A stretch of 64,000 nt of DNA from positions 4,939,976 to 5,003,975 of the forward strand of contig NC_066516.1 of assembly GCF_024679095.1 (NCBI RefSeq), read 5' to 3'. This document shows positions 10,412 to 21,809 of this stretch, in pieces. Both the position numbers and the translations under genes were made by a program. The stretch's first letter is position 1; each line of letters begins with the position of its first letter. The stretch comes from Eriocheir sinensis. Its lineage: Eukaryota > Arthropoda > Malacostraca > Decapoda > Varunidae. The notes below the pieces were generated by a model. That model made no database searches. It worked only from the letters and a program-made list of their open reading frames with translations, and was not told the DNA's origin.

Positions 10412-13250
10412 TCACCACATGACTGCTAAGCCTATTCCACTCATCCACCACCCTGTTAGTAAACAAATTTTGCCTATGTCCCTGTTGAATCTGAATTTAT
10501 CCAGTTTGAACCCATTACTTCGTGTCCTACCCGGTTCTCTTACCAACAAAACCTTATGAACGTCTCCCTTATTAAAGCCCTTCATCCATTTATAAACATC
10601 GATCATGTCTCCACGCACCCTTCGCCTTTCTAGAGAATGCAAGTTTAACTGCTTGAGTCTTTCCTCGTATGGCAAGTTTCTCAACCCTGAATCATCTTAG
10701 TCATCCTCCTCTGCACCGATTCTAACATTTTGATATCCATTCTATAGTAAGGTGACCAGAACTGAACCGCATAGTCAAGATGAGGTCTAACTAATGCTAA
10801 ATATAATTTGAGGAAGACTTCGGGGCTTCTGTTGCTTACGCTCCTTAAAATAAATCCCAGTACCCTATTAGCTCGATTTCTAGCTTGAATGCATTGTGCC
10901 CTTGGACGGAGATCAGAGCTCACTAAGACCCCTAAATCCCTCTCGCACCCAGACCTGCTTATGGGAGTGTCATTTAAGCAATAGTTATGTGAGGGTTGTT
11001 CCTACCTACTCAGAATACTGCAGTTCCTACATTGAACTCCATCTGCCATTTATCCGCCCAGTCATACAATCTGTTGAGTTCACCTTGAGAATACTAGCGT
11101 CCTGATCCGACTCAATTACTCTACCGATCTTGGTATCATCTGCAAATTTACTAACATCACTACTAATTCCTGTATCTAAGTCATTGATATAAATAATAAA
11201 CAAAAGTGGACCTAATACCGAACCTTGTGGGACCCCACTCGTAACACATCCCCAGTCAGATCTTTTACCATTGATTTGCACTCTTTGCTTCCTATTACTA
11301 AGCCGCCTTGACCCAGTTCAAAACTTTACCCTCTACTCCGTGAGCCTGTAATTTAAGCAACAGTCGTTGGTGAGGAACTTTGTCAAACGCTTTACTAAAA
11401 TCAAGATAGATTACATCATAATTTTCATCTCTGTCAACCGCCTCAAATACTTTATTGTAGAAGGACAAAAGATTGGTGAGGCATGACCTACCTTTTGTGA
11501 ACCCTTGCTGCGAGTCGTGAATTAAGCTATGTTTCTCTAAATGCTCCCGAATGTTCCTGGCTATTATGGACTCCAGCATCTTGCCTATAACCGATGTTAA
11601 GCTAATTGGGCGATAGTTTGAAGCAACTGACCTGTCCCCCTTTTTAAAAATCGGCGTCACATTAGCTACTTTCCATAGGCTCGGCACATAGCCAGTATTT
11701 ACCGACATCTTAAAGATGTCGGTTAGTGGGTCACTGAGTACATTACCTAATTCCTTTAATACCCTCGGAAATATCCCGTCAGGACCTGGCGACTTGTTCT
11801 TCTTAAGCTTATCAATCTCATCCTGAACTACTTGCCTGGTAATGATTATATCCCTCAATTTGTCGCCATCCCCGCCCTCGTACACCTGAACTCTTTCCGG
11901 TATAGTCGTTCGATCCTCCTGTGTGAATACTGAAAGGAAGCAGTCGTTCAACAATGTGCTCATATTTTCGTAATTTTCTACTAGCTCCCCTGTGTTTGTT
12001 TTCAGCGGTCCAATTTTCTCCCGTGTTTTTGTTCTATACATCTGAAAGAAGCCCTTAGGATTGCTTTTCGCCTCATTTGCTACTTTGATCTCATAGTTCC
12101 TTTTTGCTATCCTGGTGTTTTTCTTAACTAATCTAGATAGTTCGACGTACCGGCCCCTGAGATGTGTTTCACCATTCATTATTTTCTGATAAATTCCCTT
12201 CTTTAACCCAATCTCGTGTTTTAGTCCACGAGTCATCCACTTAGGATCATTGTTTTCTTTTCTAAGTGTTCGCTGTGGTATATGCTGTCCTTGCCCCTCT
12301 ACTATTACTCTAACTAAGTTATTGTAAGACATATCTACCTGGTTCTCCTGGCTCTCCAATCCGCAGTTCTGGCCCTCATGAATCCCTAAATTATCCCAGT
12401 TTACCCCTTCAAGATGTCTTCGAAGCCCCTCGTAATTTGCTCTTCTGAAATCTGGCACTAACACTGGGTTTGGTTCGCGGGTTACCGCCCAGTCTAAGCT
12501 AAAACGAACCGTTCTGTGGTCACTATTTCCTAACTCTCCGCCCACCTCCAACTCACGCAGCAAGTTCCCATTATTGGTTAGGACTAAGTCTAATATGTTA
12601 TCTCCTCTGGTAGGTTCAGTAACTACCTGCTTAAGGAAATTATCTTGTATAACTTCAAGAAAGTCCTCGGCTTCCAGGTCACCCACTAGATCTTCCCAGT
12701 CTATATTCCTATAATTAAAGTCCCCCATTACGCAGACATTTCTACTCATACTCGCCCTGCCAATCTCCTGTAGTAACATACTCGTGTCCTGCCTGTTAAG
12801 GTTGGGTGGCCTGTATATAACTCCTAGAGTTAGTTTTTCTTTCCCTTTGTAAACGTCCACCCAAACTGATTCTGAATCCATGCTAGTTTTGACTGAGTTG
12901 TTAACTAAACATTTAAGTGAGTCTTTAACATATAGCGCAACTCCACCTCCCTTTCTGCCCCTTCTGTCTTTGTGAAACATCTGATAACCCGTTATTTCAA
13001 ATTCTGATCTAAAATTTCTATTAGCAGTGTCTATCCATGTCTCAGTGATCGCTATTATGTCAAAATTTTCTGAACAAGCTTCACCCCTTAGTAAGTCTAT
13101 CTTGTTTCTGAGGCTCCTGCTGTTAGTATAGAAGATTCTTAGCCCGTCCTCTGTTACTCCTCTAGAATTACTTCTAAGCTGCCTGGTTATATTATGAGCT
13201 AGATGTCCCCTCCCATTACTCCTCCCATTGCTCCCATTACTCCTCCCCCC
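10412..13250 (-). pseudogene. Family B ORF2: AP endonuclease and reverse transcriptase, frameshifted
   Basis: The endonuclease begins with TNSRSLRNKIDLL around 13.1 kb and contains AITETWID, GGGVALYV, VIYRPP, MGDFNYRNIDW and NSDHRTV, the expected catalytic series. RT follows with [58 protein letters not shown] and FADDTKIG (near 11.13 kb). The frame is open from about 13.2 kb to 11298, then shifts near 11305, 11090, 10925 and 10684. No in-frame ATG precedes the endonuclease motifs; the frame begins just after the ORF1 stop (13256), so ORF2 translation may depend on reinitiation. C-terminal VRPHLDYAVQFWSP is conserved. Confidence 0.92.
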
Positions 13251-13255
13251 CTCGC

Positions 13256-14757
13256 CTATACTAAAAAATCCCTCAGGGTACCAAGTGCTCGCTCAAGGGA
13301 GTCTGAGAGAGCCTCAACACCCTTGAACGTCAAGTGTATCCCGTCACGGGCGTAGAGGGCGTCGTTGCCAAAGAAGAGGTCCCAATTGTCGACGAACAGC
13401 CACCCATTGCGCCCGCAGTGCTCAGCAAGTCTGCTGTTCACTGCTATCGCCCTGGACAGCCATCCATCGCCAACGCCCCTCCTTGGCAGGACGCCACACA
13501 CTACTGGCGACCCACCAGTGTCACGTATCCTGCCTAACAATTCTCTAAAACGCCTGAGAAGGTCCTCACTTGGAACACGAGAAACGTCGTTTCCGCCACA
13601 GCTGAGAAAGACAATGGGGTTCGATCCCTCGCTTGCCATACACGCCTCAATCCTGTCTGATATATGGCCCACCCCTGCCCCTGGGAAACACACCCTCGTC
13701 CTGTTCTTATCCTTGGAGCAAAAATACCTGTCAACATAACGAACCTGACTATCACCACCAACAAGAACCCGACGGTCGGAAGAGGGGCCAGGAGGGGTGG
13801 ATGAAGGGGGGAGGGGAGAGCGGGAAGGGAGGGGAGGGACCTGCTGTGAAGAACGAGGAGAAATTGTGGAAGAGGTGGAAGGTGGAAAGGAGGAGGAGGA
13901 GGAAGTGGAGGTGGAGGTGGAGGAGGAGGAGGAGGAGGAGGAGGAGGAGGAGGAGGAGGAAGAGGAAGAAGGAGTAGGAGAAAGGGAGGGTGAGGTGGTG
14001 GAGGGAGGAACGGACGAGGAGAGGAAGGAGGAAGAGGGGGAAAAGGAAGGTAAGGGACAGGTGATGGAGGGAGGGACGAGCGAGGAGGCGGAGGACAAGG
14101 AGGAGAAAGAGGGAGAGGAGGAGGAGGAGAAGAGTGGGCGGGAAGAGGGGAGAGGGGGGACGGAAGAGGAAGGCGAGGAATTGGAGGCGGAGGAGGAGGA
14201 GGAGCGGGAGAGGGAGGAGGAGGAGGAGGAGGAGGAGGAAGGAGGAGGAGGAGAGTGAGGTGGGGAGGGAGGACGGACGAGGAGAGGGAGGAGGAAAAGG
14301 GGGAAAGGGAAGGTGAAGGACAGGTGTGGGAGGGAGGGACGAGCGAAGAGGCGGAGGACATGGAGGATAAAGAGGGAGAGGAGGAGGAGGGTGGGGAGAG
14401 GGAGGGAGGGGGACGGAAGAGGAAGGCGAGGAGGAGGAGGAGGAAGAAGAGGAGAAGGAGGAGGGTGGGAAGCGGGAGAGCGGAGATGGTCTAGGAGGAG
14501 GAGTAGTAGGAGGATGGGAGGGGCTGTTGTGTGGGAGAAGACAATACTTGAGGGGAGGAGGACGAGGAAGAAGAGGAAGAGGAAGAGGAAGGGGAAGAGG
14601 AGGAGGCGGGGCTTGTTGCTGCTGCACTAACTACTAAGTCCACCTGGGCGGCGAGAGTCGTAACCCTATTCTCTAACTCTAAGATCCTCTGATCATCCTT
14701 CTGAGTCTTAACGCAGAACCTACAAACGTCCTTGGAAAGAAAGTGCTGCTTGGCCAT
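13256..14757 (-). pseudogene. Family B ORF1: zinc-finger/coiled-coil start, Ser/Pro linker, SGNH esterase
   Basis: The start MAKQHFLSKDVCRFC (14757) gives a short Cys motif followed by a heptad-like RILELENRVTTLAAQV. The middle 500 bp is a purine-rich (GGA)n stretch on the plus strand that reads as Ser- and Pro-rich protein in different minus-strand frames; indels in it break the frame. The C-terminal 170 codons form a clean SGNH hydrolase: GDSQVR (nucleophile block), GGND, and DGIHL (catalytic Asp-His). An esterase ORF1 is characteristic of CR1 elements. The nucleophile Ser lies in GDSQ and is retained. Confidence 0.9.
13850..14610. repeat. (GGA)n-rich polypurine tract within family B ORF1
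   Basis: Nearly all plus-strand bases are G or A, with GGA/GAG units repeated and block-level duplication of a GAAGGTRARGGACAGGTG segment near 14.05 and 14.31 kb. The tract codes on the minus strand and probably expanded from Ser codons. Confidence 0.9.
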
Positions 14758-14781
14758 GCGAAGGCCACACCCAGAACCGCG

Positions 14782-14784
<3 letters not shown>

Positions 14785-14855
<71 letters not shown>

Positions 14856-14872
14856 TAATAATAATAATAAAC
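14785..14872. repeat. (GA)n then (TAA)n, junction of elements B and D
   Basis: About 33 GA units (to 14851) followed by six ATA/TAA units that form the 3' tail of element D on the minus strand. Confidence 0.95.
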
Positions 14873-16507
14873 TTTTATTTCCACTATAAAGTGGTTATTC
14901 TAAACATCTAAATATACATGGTAGGTTATACATATAAAGATACATGGTGTATTATACATCTAAATATACATGATAGAATATACAGAAGGCAGTAAAGTAG
15001 ATAATACATTCATGCAGAGGTCAACAGCTTCTTTTTAAGAATTGATTTTAATGTGGTCAGATTATGAGTCTTTTATTTCATTCGGTAGTTGGTTCCATAA
15101 TTTAGGACCTAATACATGAAAGGCTCTTGCACCTGTGTCGGTGTTGGTTCTCGGGACGTAGAGATTGTTTTGTTGTCTTGTTGTTGAGTCAGTCATATAG
15201 TTAACAGTTGGGAGAGAGAGGATGTGGTCTGGGTAATCTTTTATTTTCTGCTTAAACACTTTTGTGATGAGGTTAAAGGTGAATAGGTCTTTGATTTTAA
15301 GCCATTGTAAATCTTTAAATAATGGAGTGACATGATCGTATTTCCTGGCTTTCCCATCTGCCACTTTTATCGCGAAGTTTTGTAGTTTTTGCACTTTGTT
15401 TATTAAAGTTGAGTTTGTTGTCCCCCATATTGTGATGCCGTATTTTATGATGCTTAATACCAAAGTCTGGATAACCATTAAGCGTGTTTCTTTGTTGAAG
15501 AGATCTTTGTGTCTGTTAATGAAATTTAAGGTTCCCATTGTCTTCCTAGTCATTTCATTTATGTGTCTGTCGAAGGTCATGTGTGAATCCAGATGAAAGC
15601 CAAGGTTCTTAACATGGAGGAGGGGTTGTATAACGCCATCAGCACATCTGATGGTGGTGTTGTTAGGTATGTGTGCCAGCAGTTGGCGTGTGCCTAGGAA
15701 GATACATTGTGTCTTATTGATGTTTAGCTGAAGGCCGTTCTGTAGAAAATAGGTTCTTATTTGTTTCAAAGTGATCTCAGTTTTATTAATTAAAGTATTT
15801 ATTTCGTTGATATTACCGCTGTGGAGGAACTGTGTGTCGTCAGCGTATTGTACTAGAAGGCAGTTATTGATATAGGTAGATATGTCATTTACATGGATAT
15901 TGAATAATGTTGGGCCTAGTATTGAACCTTGGGGGACTCCAAAGGCTACTGATTTCTTGGCTGAGACGATGTTTTTAATGCGGACTGACTGTGACCTGTC
16001 ATCGAGGTAATTGTCAAACCAGTAGGTGTCAACATTAATCTGTTGAAGTTTTCGGTGTAAGATGGTGTGGCTGACACTGTCGAAGGCTTTAGAAAGGTCG
16101 CAGATTGTTAAAAGTGATATTTGTTTATCTATATTATCATAAATTTTATTGGGAATGATTTGCAGCGCTGTCTCTGTAGAGAATTTTGGTCTAAAGCCGT
16201 GTTGGGTTGGAGAGAGAAGTTTGTTACGTTCCAGGAATGACATTAATTGATTGGCAACTACCTTTTCTAATATTTTTGAAAAAATTGGAAGTAGAGAGAT
16301 GGGACGATAATTTCCTATTTCGTCTGGGTTACCGTTTTTATATAGTGGGGTGACAACAGCGTTTTTCCAGGAGGCAGGAAAAATGCCTGTGACGATTGAG
16401 GTATTTATGATGGTTGTGAGGTAGAAGATGATAACTATAAGTGAGTCTTTGATAAACCTTAGGGAAATGTTATCACAACCAAACGATTTAGTATTTTGAA
16501 GCTGTTG

Positions 16508-16510
<3 letters not shown>
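14853..16510 (-). mobile_element. L2/CR1-type non-LTR retrotransposon, family D, 5'-truncated
   Basis: A single copy of a retroelement distinct from A and B, with a (TTA)n 3' tail on the sense strand, bounded at both ends by (GA)n arrays (14785-14851 and 16511-16556). Confidence 0.88.
15062..16510 (-). pseudogene. Family D reverse transcriptase, 5'-truncated but open
   Basis: About 480 open codons from QQLQNTKSFGCDNISLRF to NQLPNEIKDS. RT motifs in order: PASWKNAVVTPLYK, GNYRPISLLPIFSKILE, QHGFRPKFSTETAL, CDLSKAFDSVSHT, GVPQGSILGPTLF and the catalytic YADDTQFL; the C-terminus has SIIKYGITIWG. The spelling (STETAL, YADDTQ) is that of the L2/Rex-like side of the CR1 group, not of families A, B or C. 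The endonuclease and any ORF1 are missing. There is no stop or frameshift in the remaining part, so truncation alone disables it. Confidence 0.88.

Positions 16511-16556
<46 letters not shown>
16511..16556. repeat. (GA)n microsatellite at the truncated 5' end of element D
   Basis: About 23 AG units, directly joined to RT coding sequence of D. Confidence 0.97.
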
Positions 16557-16558
<2 letters not shown>

Positions 16559-16986
16559 CATACTGATAACACCTCTCACCTTATCAATTAAGTCAACATT
16601 TCCCAGAAAGTATATCTCTATTTTCCTTGTTTAATCATTGATAGTTAAGCCATCGCCGGACAGCTTTTTACTCAAACACTGTCGTACTGATTTTTCTCTC
16701 TTATATGAAGATGTAAACACGTGAGTCATCATGGCTGATTATCGGGAAAGAGGAGGCAGGTGTGAGGCTTTGGGTGCCTGCACGTTGTCTGGAGGTCGAG
16801 TGGTCTCCCGAGGCTTCCTCACGTGGCGATAATCGTATTGCTGGAGACACTCGTGAATGAAAAACATGATGGCAGGTATGGCTTTCCTTAGTAGAAGTGC
16901 ATGACTCCTTCCCTCCATCGGCTTCCTTGTAAACGATAAAGGAGAGAATGATCGAAATCTAGAGAGGTTGGATGGACACTAGTAAC
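16557..16986. other. Spacer, nothing recognised
   Basis: Mixed-composition sequence without recognisable genes; it ends with the 8-bp target site of the next hAT element. Confidence 0.5.
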
Positions 16987-17219
16987 CAGAGCTGGGCACT
17001 TCCGATCGGTAGTCCGATCTTCCGATCTTATCGGAACAGCAATTGGCGATTGGAATGCATAGATTGGATCATCTTTGTAAAAGGTAATCGGACTGTGGAG
17101 ATCGGAACTTCACAAACTAACTTCCGATCACCGATCACAGAAAAGAAAGTGGTCAACGTTGTCATGGCAACAAGTGACTGCGGACTTCTTACAATTATTT
17201 TTATACACGTTGCTAACAA

Positions 17220-17345
17220 GACCTAAGCTAAAAGAGGGGGCTTCGCCCCTCCTCGACCCCCCCAGCTTCTTAACCGGGGGGAGGGCTTTGCCTTCCCTCG
17301 ACACCCCCACCCACCCGTCGGGCTCCCCCCGCAACAAGAGGAAGA
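17220..17345. repeat. GGGGGCTTCGCCCC-type hairpin cluster
   Basis: Short G-run/C-run hairpins with TTCG or TTTG loops, followed by C-rich sequence; related copies near 410-470 and 59.63 kb. Confidence 0.6.
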
Positions 17346-17414
17346 GGAGGAAGGAGGTCTCGCGAGACAGCGCAATACATGCCGCCTAGACCACGGCACC
17401 AAACTAACGCCCCA

Positions 17415-17592
17415 AACCCCTCTCATCCAAGAACTTACCTAACCTCTTTTTGAATGTATCTATCATGTTGGCGCTCACCACATGACATCTACGTCTGTTC
17501 CACTCATCCACCACTGTTGGTAAACCAATTCTTGCCTATGTCTTTCTTGAACCTGAACTTATCCAACTTAAACCCATTGCTACGTGTCCTAC
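17415..17592 (-). mobile_element. Family B 3'-end fragment
   Basis: Matches the 3' coding end of element B near 10.37-10.53 kb in the same orientation (TTTTTGAATGT, CTCACCACATGAC, CGTGTCCTACCCGG). It stops exactly where the next TIR element begins; weak similarity to the continuation of B resumes after 19528, suggesting that the TIR element inserted into this fragment. Confidence 0.75.
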
Positions 17593-17835
17593 CCGGTGTG
17601 GTGTCATCTGCCATCCACGTATCCTAAGGCATTCCATCCAACCTGCGCATGCGCGGGATTTGTTTACAAACAAAGGGTGGATGAATTGCGACACGGTACC
17701 GTGTCTTTATCGACTGCCTGTCGCGATATGTCCCACCTGAGTTTTTATTTTTTATTTTTTTGAAAGTAAATGTTGACGTATGTTTTGAATTTGAAAATTG
17801 CTTGAAATATGGAAGTTTCTTCCTGCACCCTTTGT

Positions 17836-19290
17836 ATGTCAGTAAATTTAATGAGGTAAATGAGGTATGTCGGTAAATGTGATAAATGAGATAACCTGCT
17901 CCCCTTGTATGTCGGTAAATGTGATAAATGAGATAACCTACACCCCTTGTATGTCGGTATATGTGATAAATGAGATAACCTACACCCCTTGTATGTCGGT
18001 AAATGAGATAACCTGCACCCCTTCTATATGTCGGTATATGTGATAAATGAGATAACCTGCACCCCTTGTATGTCGGTAAATGTGATAAATGAGATAACCT
18101 GCACCCCTTCTATATGTCGATATATGTGATAAGTGAGAGAACCTACACCCCTTGTGTGTCGGTAAATGTGATAAATGACACAACCTGAACCCCTTTGTAT
18201 GTCGGTAAATGTGAGAAATGAAATAACCTACACCCCTTGTACGTCGGTAAATGTGATCAATGAGATAACCTGCACACCTTGTATGTCGGTAAATGTGAGA
18301 AATGAGATAACCTGCACCCCTTGTATGTCGGTAAATGTGATCAATGAGGTAACCTACACCCTCTTGTTTGTCAGTAGATGTGATCAATAAGATAACCTAC
18401 ACCCCTTATAAGTCGGTAAATGTGATAACTGAGATAACCTGCACCCTTGTATCTCGGTAAATGTGATTAATGAGATGCCTTCCACCCATTGAATGTCGGT
18501 AAATGTGATAAATGAGGTACCCCACACCTCTTGTATGTCGGTAAATGCGATAAATGAGGTACCCTACACCCCTTGTATGTCGGTAAATGTGATAATTAAA
18601 TGTGGTAACTTTTTTTTGTTTACATCTCAGCCTTTTTGTTTTTTTGTTTTTTTTTTGTTTTTTTACATTGTGGCCTATTGCGCCGGTAGGCTTCTTCCCG
18701 GTAGATCCTGATGGTCGGTCCAAGCCTATAGCGCCGGAAGGCTTTCTTCAGGGGCCTGGTGGTCGGCCCAAGCCCGTCATGGCGCAGGCAATTTTTATAG
18801 TGGCGCTAGTTATGCTTGGCTCATGCTGCCCCCTGGAACTCTTTTTTGATGCGCTTGTACGGTTTCTTCTAGAACCCGGGATGATAGGTGGTCTTCTGGA
18901 CAGCCTGTGTGTAGTCTTAAGCCACTCGGCGGTGACTAAAAAATCCCAGGTGGTAGCGTGGGGATTCGAATCGACATTGTCCCTGGCGTGATATGAATGC
19001 TGGCCCCGCACGCTAATCACTCGGCCACCGCCTACCCTTGTATGTCAGTAAATGTGAAAAATGAGATAACCTAAACCCCTTGTATGTTAAATGTGATAAA
19101 TGAGGTAACCTGAAACCTTGTATGTCAGTAAATGTGATAAATGAGATAACCTGCACCCCTTGTATGTCGGTAAATGTGATAAATGAGATAACCTACACCC
19201 CTTGTATGTCGGTAAATGTGATAAATGAGATAACCTACACCCCTTGTATGTCAGTATATGTGATAAATGAGATAACCTACACTCTCTTCT
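17836..19290. repeat. 42-bp minisatellite, about 23 copies, split by a SINE
   Basis: Unit begins TGTATGTCGGTAAATGTGAT and ends with GATAACCTGCACCCCT. About 17 copies lie before the SINE and about 6 after it (19037-19290); some have internal deletions. Because 42 is a multiple of three, minus-strand frames stay open as a 14-residue repeat (17980-18387, 18406-18620); I treat that as a consequence of the period, not a gene. Confidence 0.93.
18655..19036 (-). mobile_element. tRNA-derived SINE (family S1), minus strand
   Basis: On the minus strand the head reads GGCGGTGGCCGAGTGATTAG (A-box-like), then a B box GATTCGAATCCCC, then the GGGATTTTTTAGTCACCGCC and GAAGACCACCTATCAT segments shared with the 2.6- and 62.4-kb copies, the GCGCCA motif, repeated CCGACCATCAGG units and an A-rich tail (T-rich on the plus strand, 18609-18665). 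The leading part differs from the 62.4-kb copy, so the two may be subfamilies. It sits within the minisatellite. Confidence 0.88.
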
Positions 19291-20174
19291 GATTGATGGT
19301 CATGTTTCTCGGATTCTCTCCATTTAATGGTAGGCTATCTGAATTATGGGGTCCATGTCATTCTTGAATTTGGCCATTTTCCCATAAAAGCTGCCATGCT
19401 GTCTTGCCGCCATCTTGCCTGGACAAACTACGATATCAACACTGTGTTTGTAAACATCGGGTTCCGCGCATGCGCAGATCAGGATGGGATGTCTTAGGAT
19501 ACGTGGATGGCAGATGACACAACACCGGCTCACTTAAAATCAAAACCTTATTGCTTATGAACGTTCTTCTTGTAACTAATTTATTTATGGACCAATATCT
19601 TTTATTCAGAAAGCTATTTAATCAGGAAGGATAGGAGATTAATGATCACTATCGCTCGTTTTTTATAGAATAGTAAAAAATATTTCCTAGATATCGATGA
19701 TAAAATATTAAAAAGTTGAAAAATGTTTGTCAAAAATCTAAATCAACTTCAAACAAAAGTTAAAATAGCGAACATAATTCCTTTTTCATACTTTCAGAAA
19801 TTGAATAAAAAGAGTAGACTTAAATAAATGCCTAAAATAAGAAGTTAAGATAACATTTTTTCTTTACCATGTCCTATATACCAAAAGAAAGAGGAAAAAT
19901 AAAGATATTAATTTATAAGCAAATAATTAAGTTATTACTTATTTGAAATTACTACTTACAGAACGCCTAAAATAGGTGTTTCTTGTAATTATTATTAAAA
20001 AAAATAATAGTAATTATTATAAGTTTTAACGATCGGATGATCGGAATGGTGATCGGAACAGCAGTACTTAAAAAATGATCGGATAATCGGAATCGGATCA
20101 GCTGCCCAAACTGCATCGGATGATCGGGGATCGGAACAGCAAAAAAGTGATCGGTGCCCACCACTGCTAGTAAC

Positions 20175-20434
20175 TGATTATGGCAGAGAACTTACATTTC
20201 TACCATTGACCGGAAAAAAAGATGTATTCATCAGCCTCCTTGTAATCGATGCATCAGATAATGTGAGAAGACTATTATGGACGGAACAAGTAAACTGTCA
20301 ATAACGTGCTTCTCAAGTTGTTTTCATATTACTTAATGTTCTGAAATAGACTAATTTTTGGGGGGGTGTTAAAGATGAAATAGATTAGCGAAAACTAGAA
20401 GGAATGGGTGAATGATAATAACTGTTGGCACCCC

Positions 20435-20513
<79 letters not shown>

Positions 20514-20813
20514 AAGTAGGTGTCTCTTGTAAACGATGCAATGTAGTGACCAAAAAAATGTAGGAGCGATAGAGGAACACTTTATGACTGTAAACGTAAA
20601 TAAATACAGACTGTTTTGTAATCCTTCGTGTGCTGGATATATGATCTAGTTTCCTGGTTGACTAGACAACCTCAACCCTCAGCTCGTGCACAAACAGTAT
20701 ATGTGAAGATAATTTCTTTCTTGTGACCTTTATTAAACAGCATCTTTTTTTTTTGTCAACTATTAACCACATGTCTTATGATGATCATGATTGTTGTATT
20801 ATATGTGTTGTTA
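20175..20813. other. Spacer containing a (TA)n array
   Basis: No gene recognised. About 37 TA units occur at 20439-20513. Confidence 0.6.
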
Positions 20814-20828
20814 CTATTATTATCATCA

Positions 20829-20925
<97 letters not shown>

Positions 20926-20976
20926 CATTATTATCATTATTATTATCATTATCATTATTATTATTACCATTATAAG
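20814..20976. repeat. (ATT)n microsatellite with ATC interruptions
   Basis: About 160 bp of ATT/ATC trinucleotides. Confidence 0.97.
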
Positions 20977-21124
20977 TTGTAATAGTAGTTGTAGTAGTAG
21001 TATAATAAAACCATTTTCGCCAGTCCGTTTTGGTGTTGGCCACTGCGGGTCAGCCCCGCCCCCCCACTCTGCCATATCTTTGTCTCCAATTATCAAAAAA
21101 ATGCATAGGTGCGAAGTACAGGCC

Positions 21125-21127
<3 letters not shown>

Positions 21128-21163
<36 letters not shown>
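21128..21163. repeat. (CA)n microsatellite
   Basis: About 18 CA units; it supplies the flank of the hAT-like element that follows. Confidence 0.95.
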
Positions 21164-21167
<4 letters not shown>

Positions 21168-21310
21168 GGCGGATCCAGGGGGGGGCGCCGCCTCCCTCAG
21201 GACCTAAATTGCGCCCTTTCAAAGATTCACTGAGATCTGGGGGGGTAGGTATCATTCCTGTGAACCATATTACTAGGTACTAGCCTACTAATTATAATGA
21301 TAATAATAAC

Positions 21311-21382
21311 ACTACTACTACTACTACTACCACTACTACTACTACTACTATTATTATTACTATTACTATTACTATTATAAAA

Positions 21383-21418
<36 letters not shown>

Positions 21419-21495
21419 GCTACTACTACTACTACTACGTACTAATACTAGTACTACTTCTACTACGTACTACTACTACTACTACTTCTACTATT
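21311..21495. repeat. (ACT)n microsatellite, interrupted
   Basis: Repeated ACT/ATT triplets with short breaks at GTACTAATACTAGTACT. Confidence 0.9.
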
Positions 21496-21703
21496 AAAAG
21501 AAATAATAAACATACAAAATAAATAAAAGAAATTGCGAACATTATTGTATTTATATTTGTAAAAGAAAAAAAAAGAAAAGAAGGCGCCAAGCAGCGCCAG
21601 ATGGATTTGGTGGATTCAAATTTTGTTTTCTTCCTTTATTATGTAGATCTCACAGATCTACCCTACAATTGCACTGCTCGCAAATATTCTGTGAAAATTA
21701 AAC

Positions 21704-21809
<106 letters not shown>

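Larger units (their letters stand above)
10247..14784 (-). mobile_element. CR1-clade non-LTR retrotransposon, family B, near full length
   Basis: A 4.5-kb element containing ORF1 (zinc-finger/coiled-coil start, Ser/Pro-rich linker, SGNH esterase) and ORF2 (endonuclease plus RT). The 3' end on the sense strand is a short tandem tail (TTCTTATG repeated), the kind of simple 3' repeat used by CR1 elements instead of poly(A). Both ends abut (GA)n arrays, at 10220-10246 and 14785-14851. It is frameshifted at several places, so probably inactive. Confidence 0.92.
17593..19528. mobile_element. TIR element carrying a 42-bp minisatellite
   Basis: Left arm CCGGTGTGGTGTCATCTGCC and right arm its complement with one difference; the inverted similarity continues for about 80 bp through the CACGTATCCTAAG and TGCGCATGCGC segments on both sides. 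A 16-bp palindrome GACACGGTACCGTGTC lies at 17691-17706 inside the left arm. The interior consists of the minisatellite plus a SINE and has no transposase. Superfamily is not assigned. Confidence 0.75.
16987..20166. mobile_element. hAT-type element, 3.18 kb, perfect 8-bp target duplication, with nested insertions
   Basis: Left terminus CAGAGCTGGGCAC, right terminus the complement of CAGTGGTGGGCACC. The 8 bp CTAGTAAC is present perfectly at 16979-16986 and 20167-20174, the hallmark of hAT insertion. Both subterminal regions (16.99-17.15 and 20.03-20.16 kb) are packed with GATCGG/CCGATC motifs. No transposase frame remains. Inside are a family B fragment, a second TIR element, a minisatellite and a SINE. 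Confidence 0.9.

Noticed and set aside
13797..14630. Plus-strand Glu/Arg-rich open frames
   Set aside because: They are antisense shadows of the polypurine linker in family B ORF1; the minus strand carries the SGNH esterase in continuity.
17980..18723. Minus-strand repeat proteins over the 42-bp minisatellite
   Set aside because: Openness follows from a period divisible by three; several units have frame-breaking indels, and the upper part runs into a SINE.
17836..19290. CRISPR array (regular repeats)
   Set aside because: Head-to-tail units without unique spacers in a eukaryotic, transposon-rich context; it is a minisatellite.
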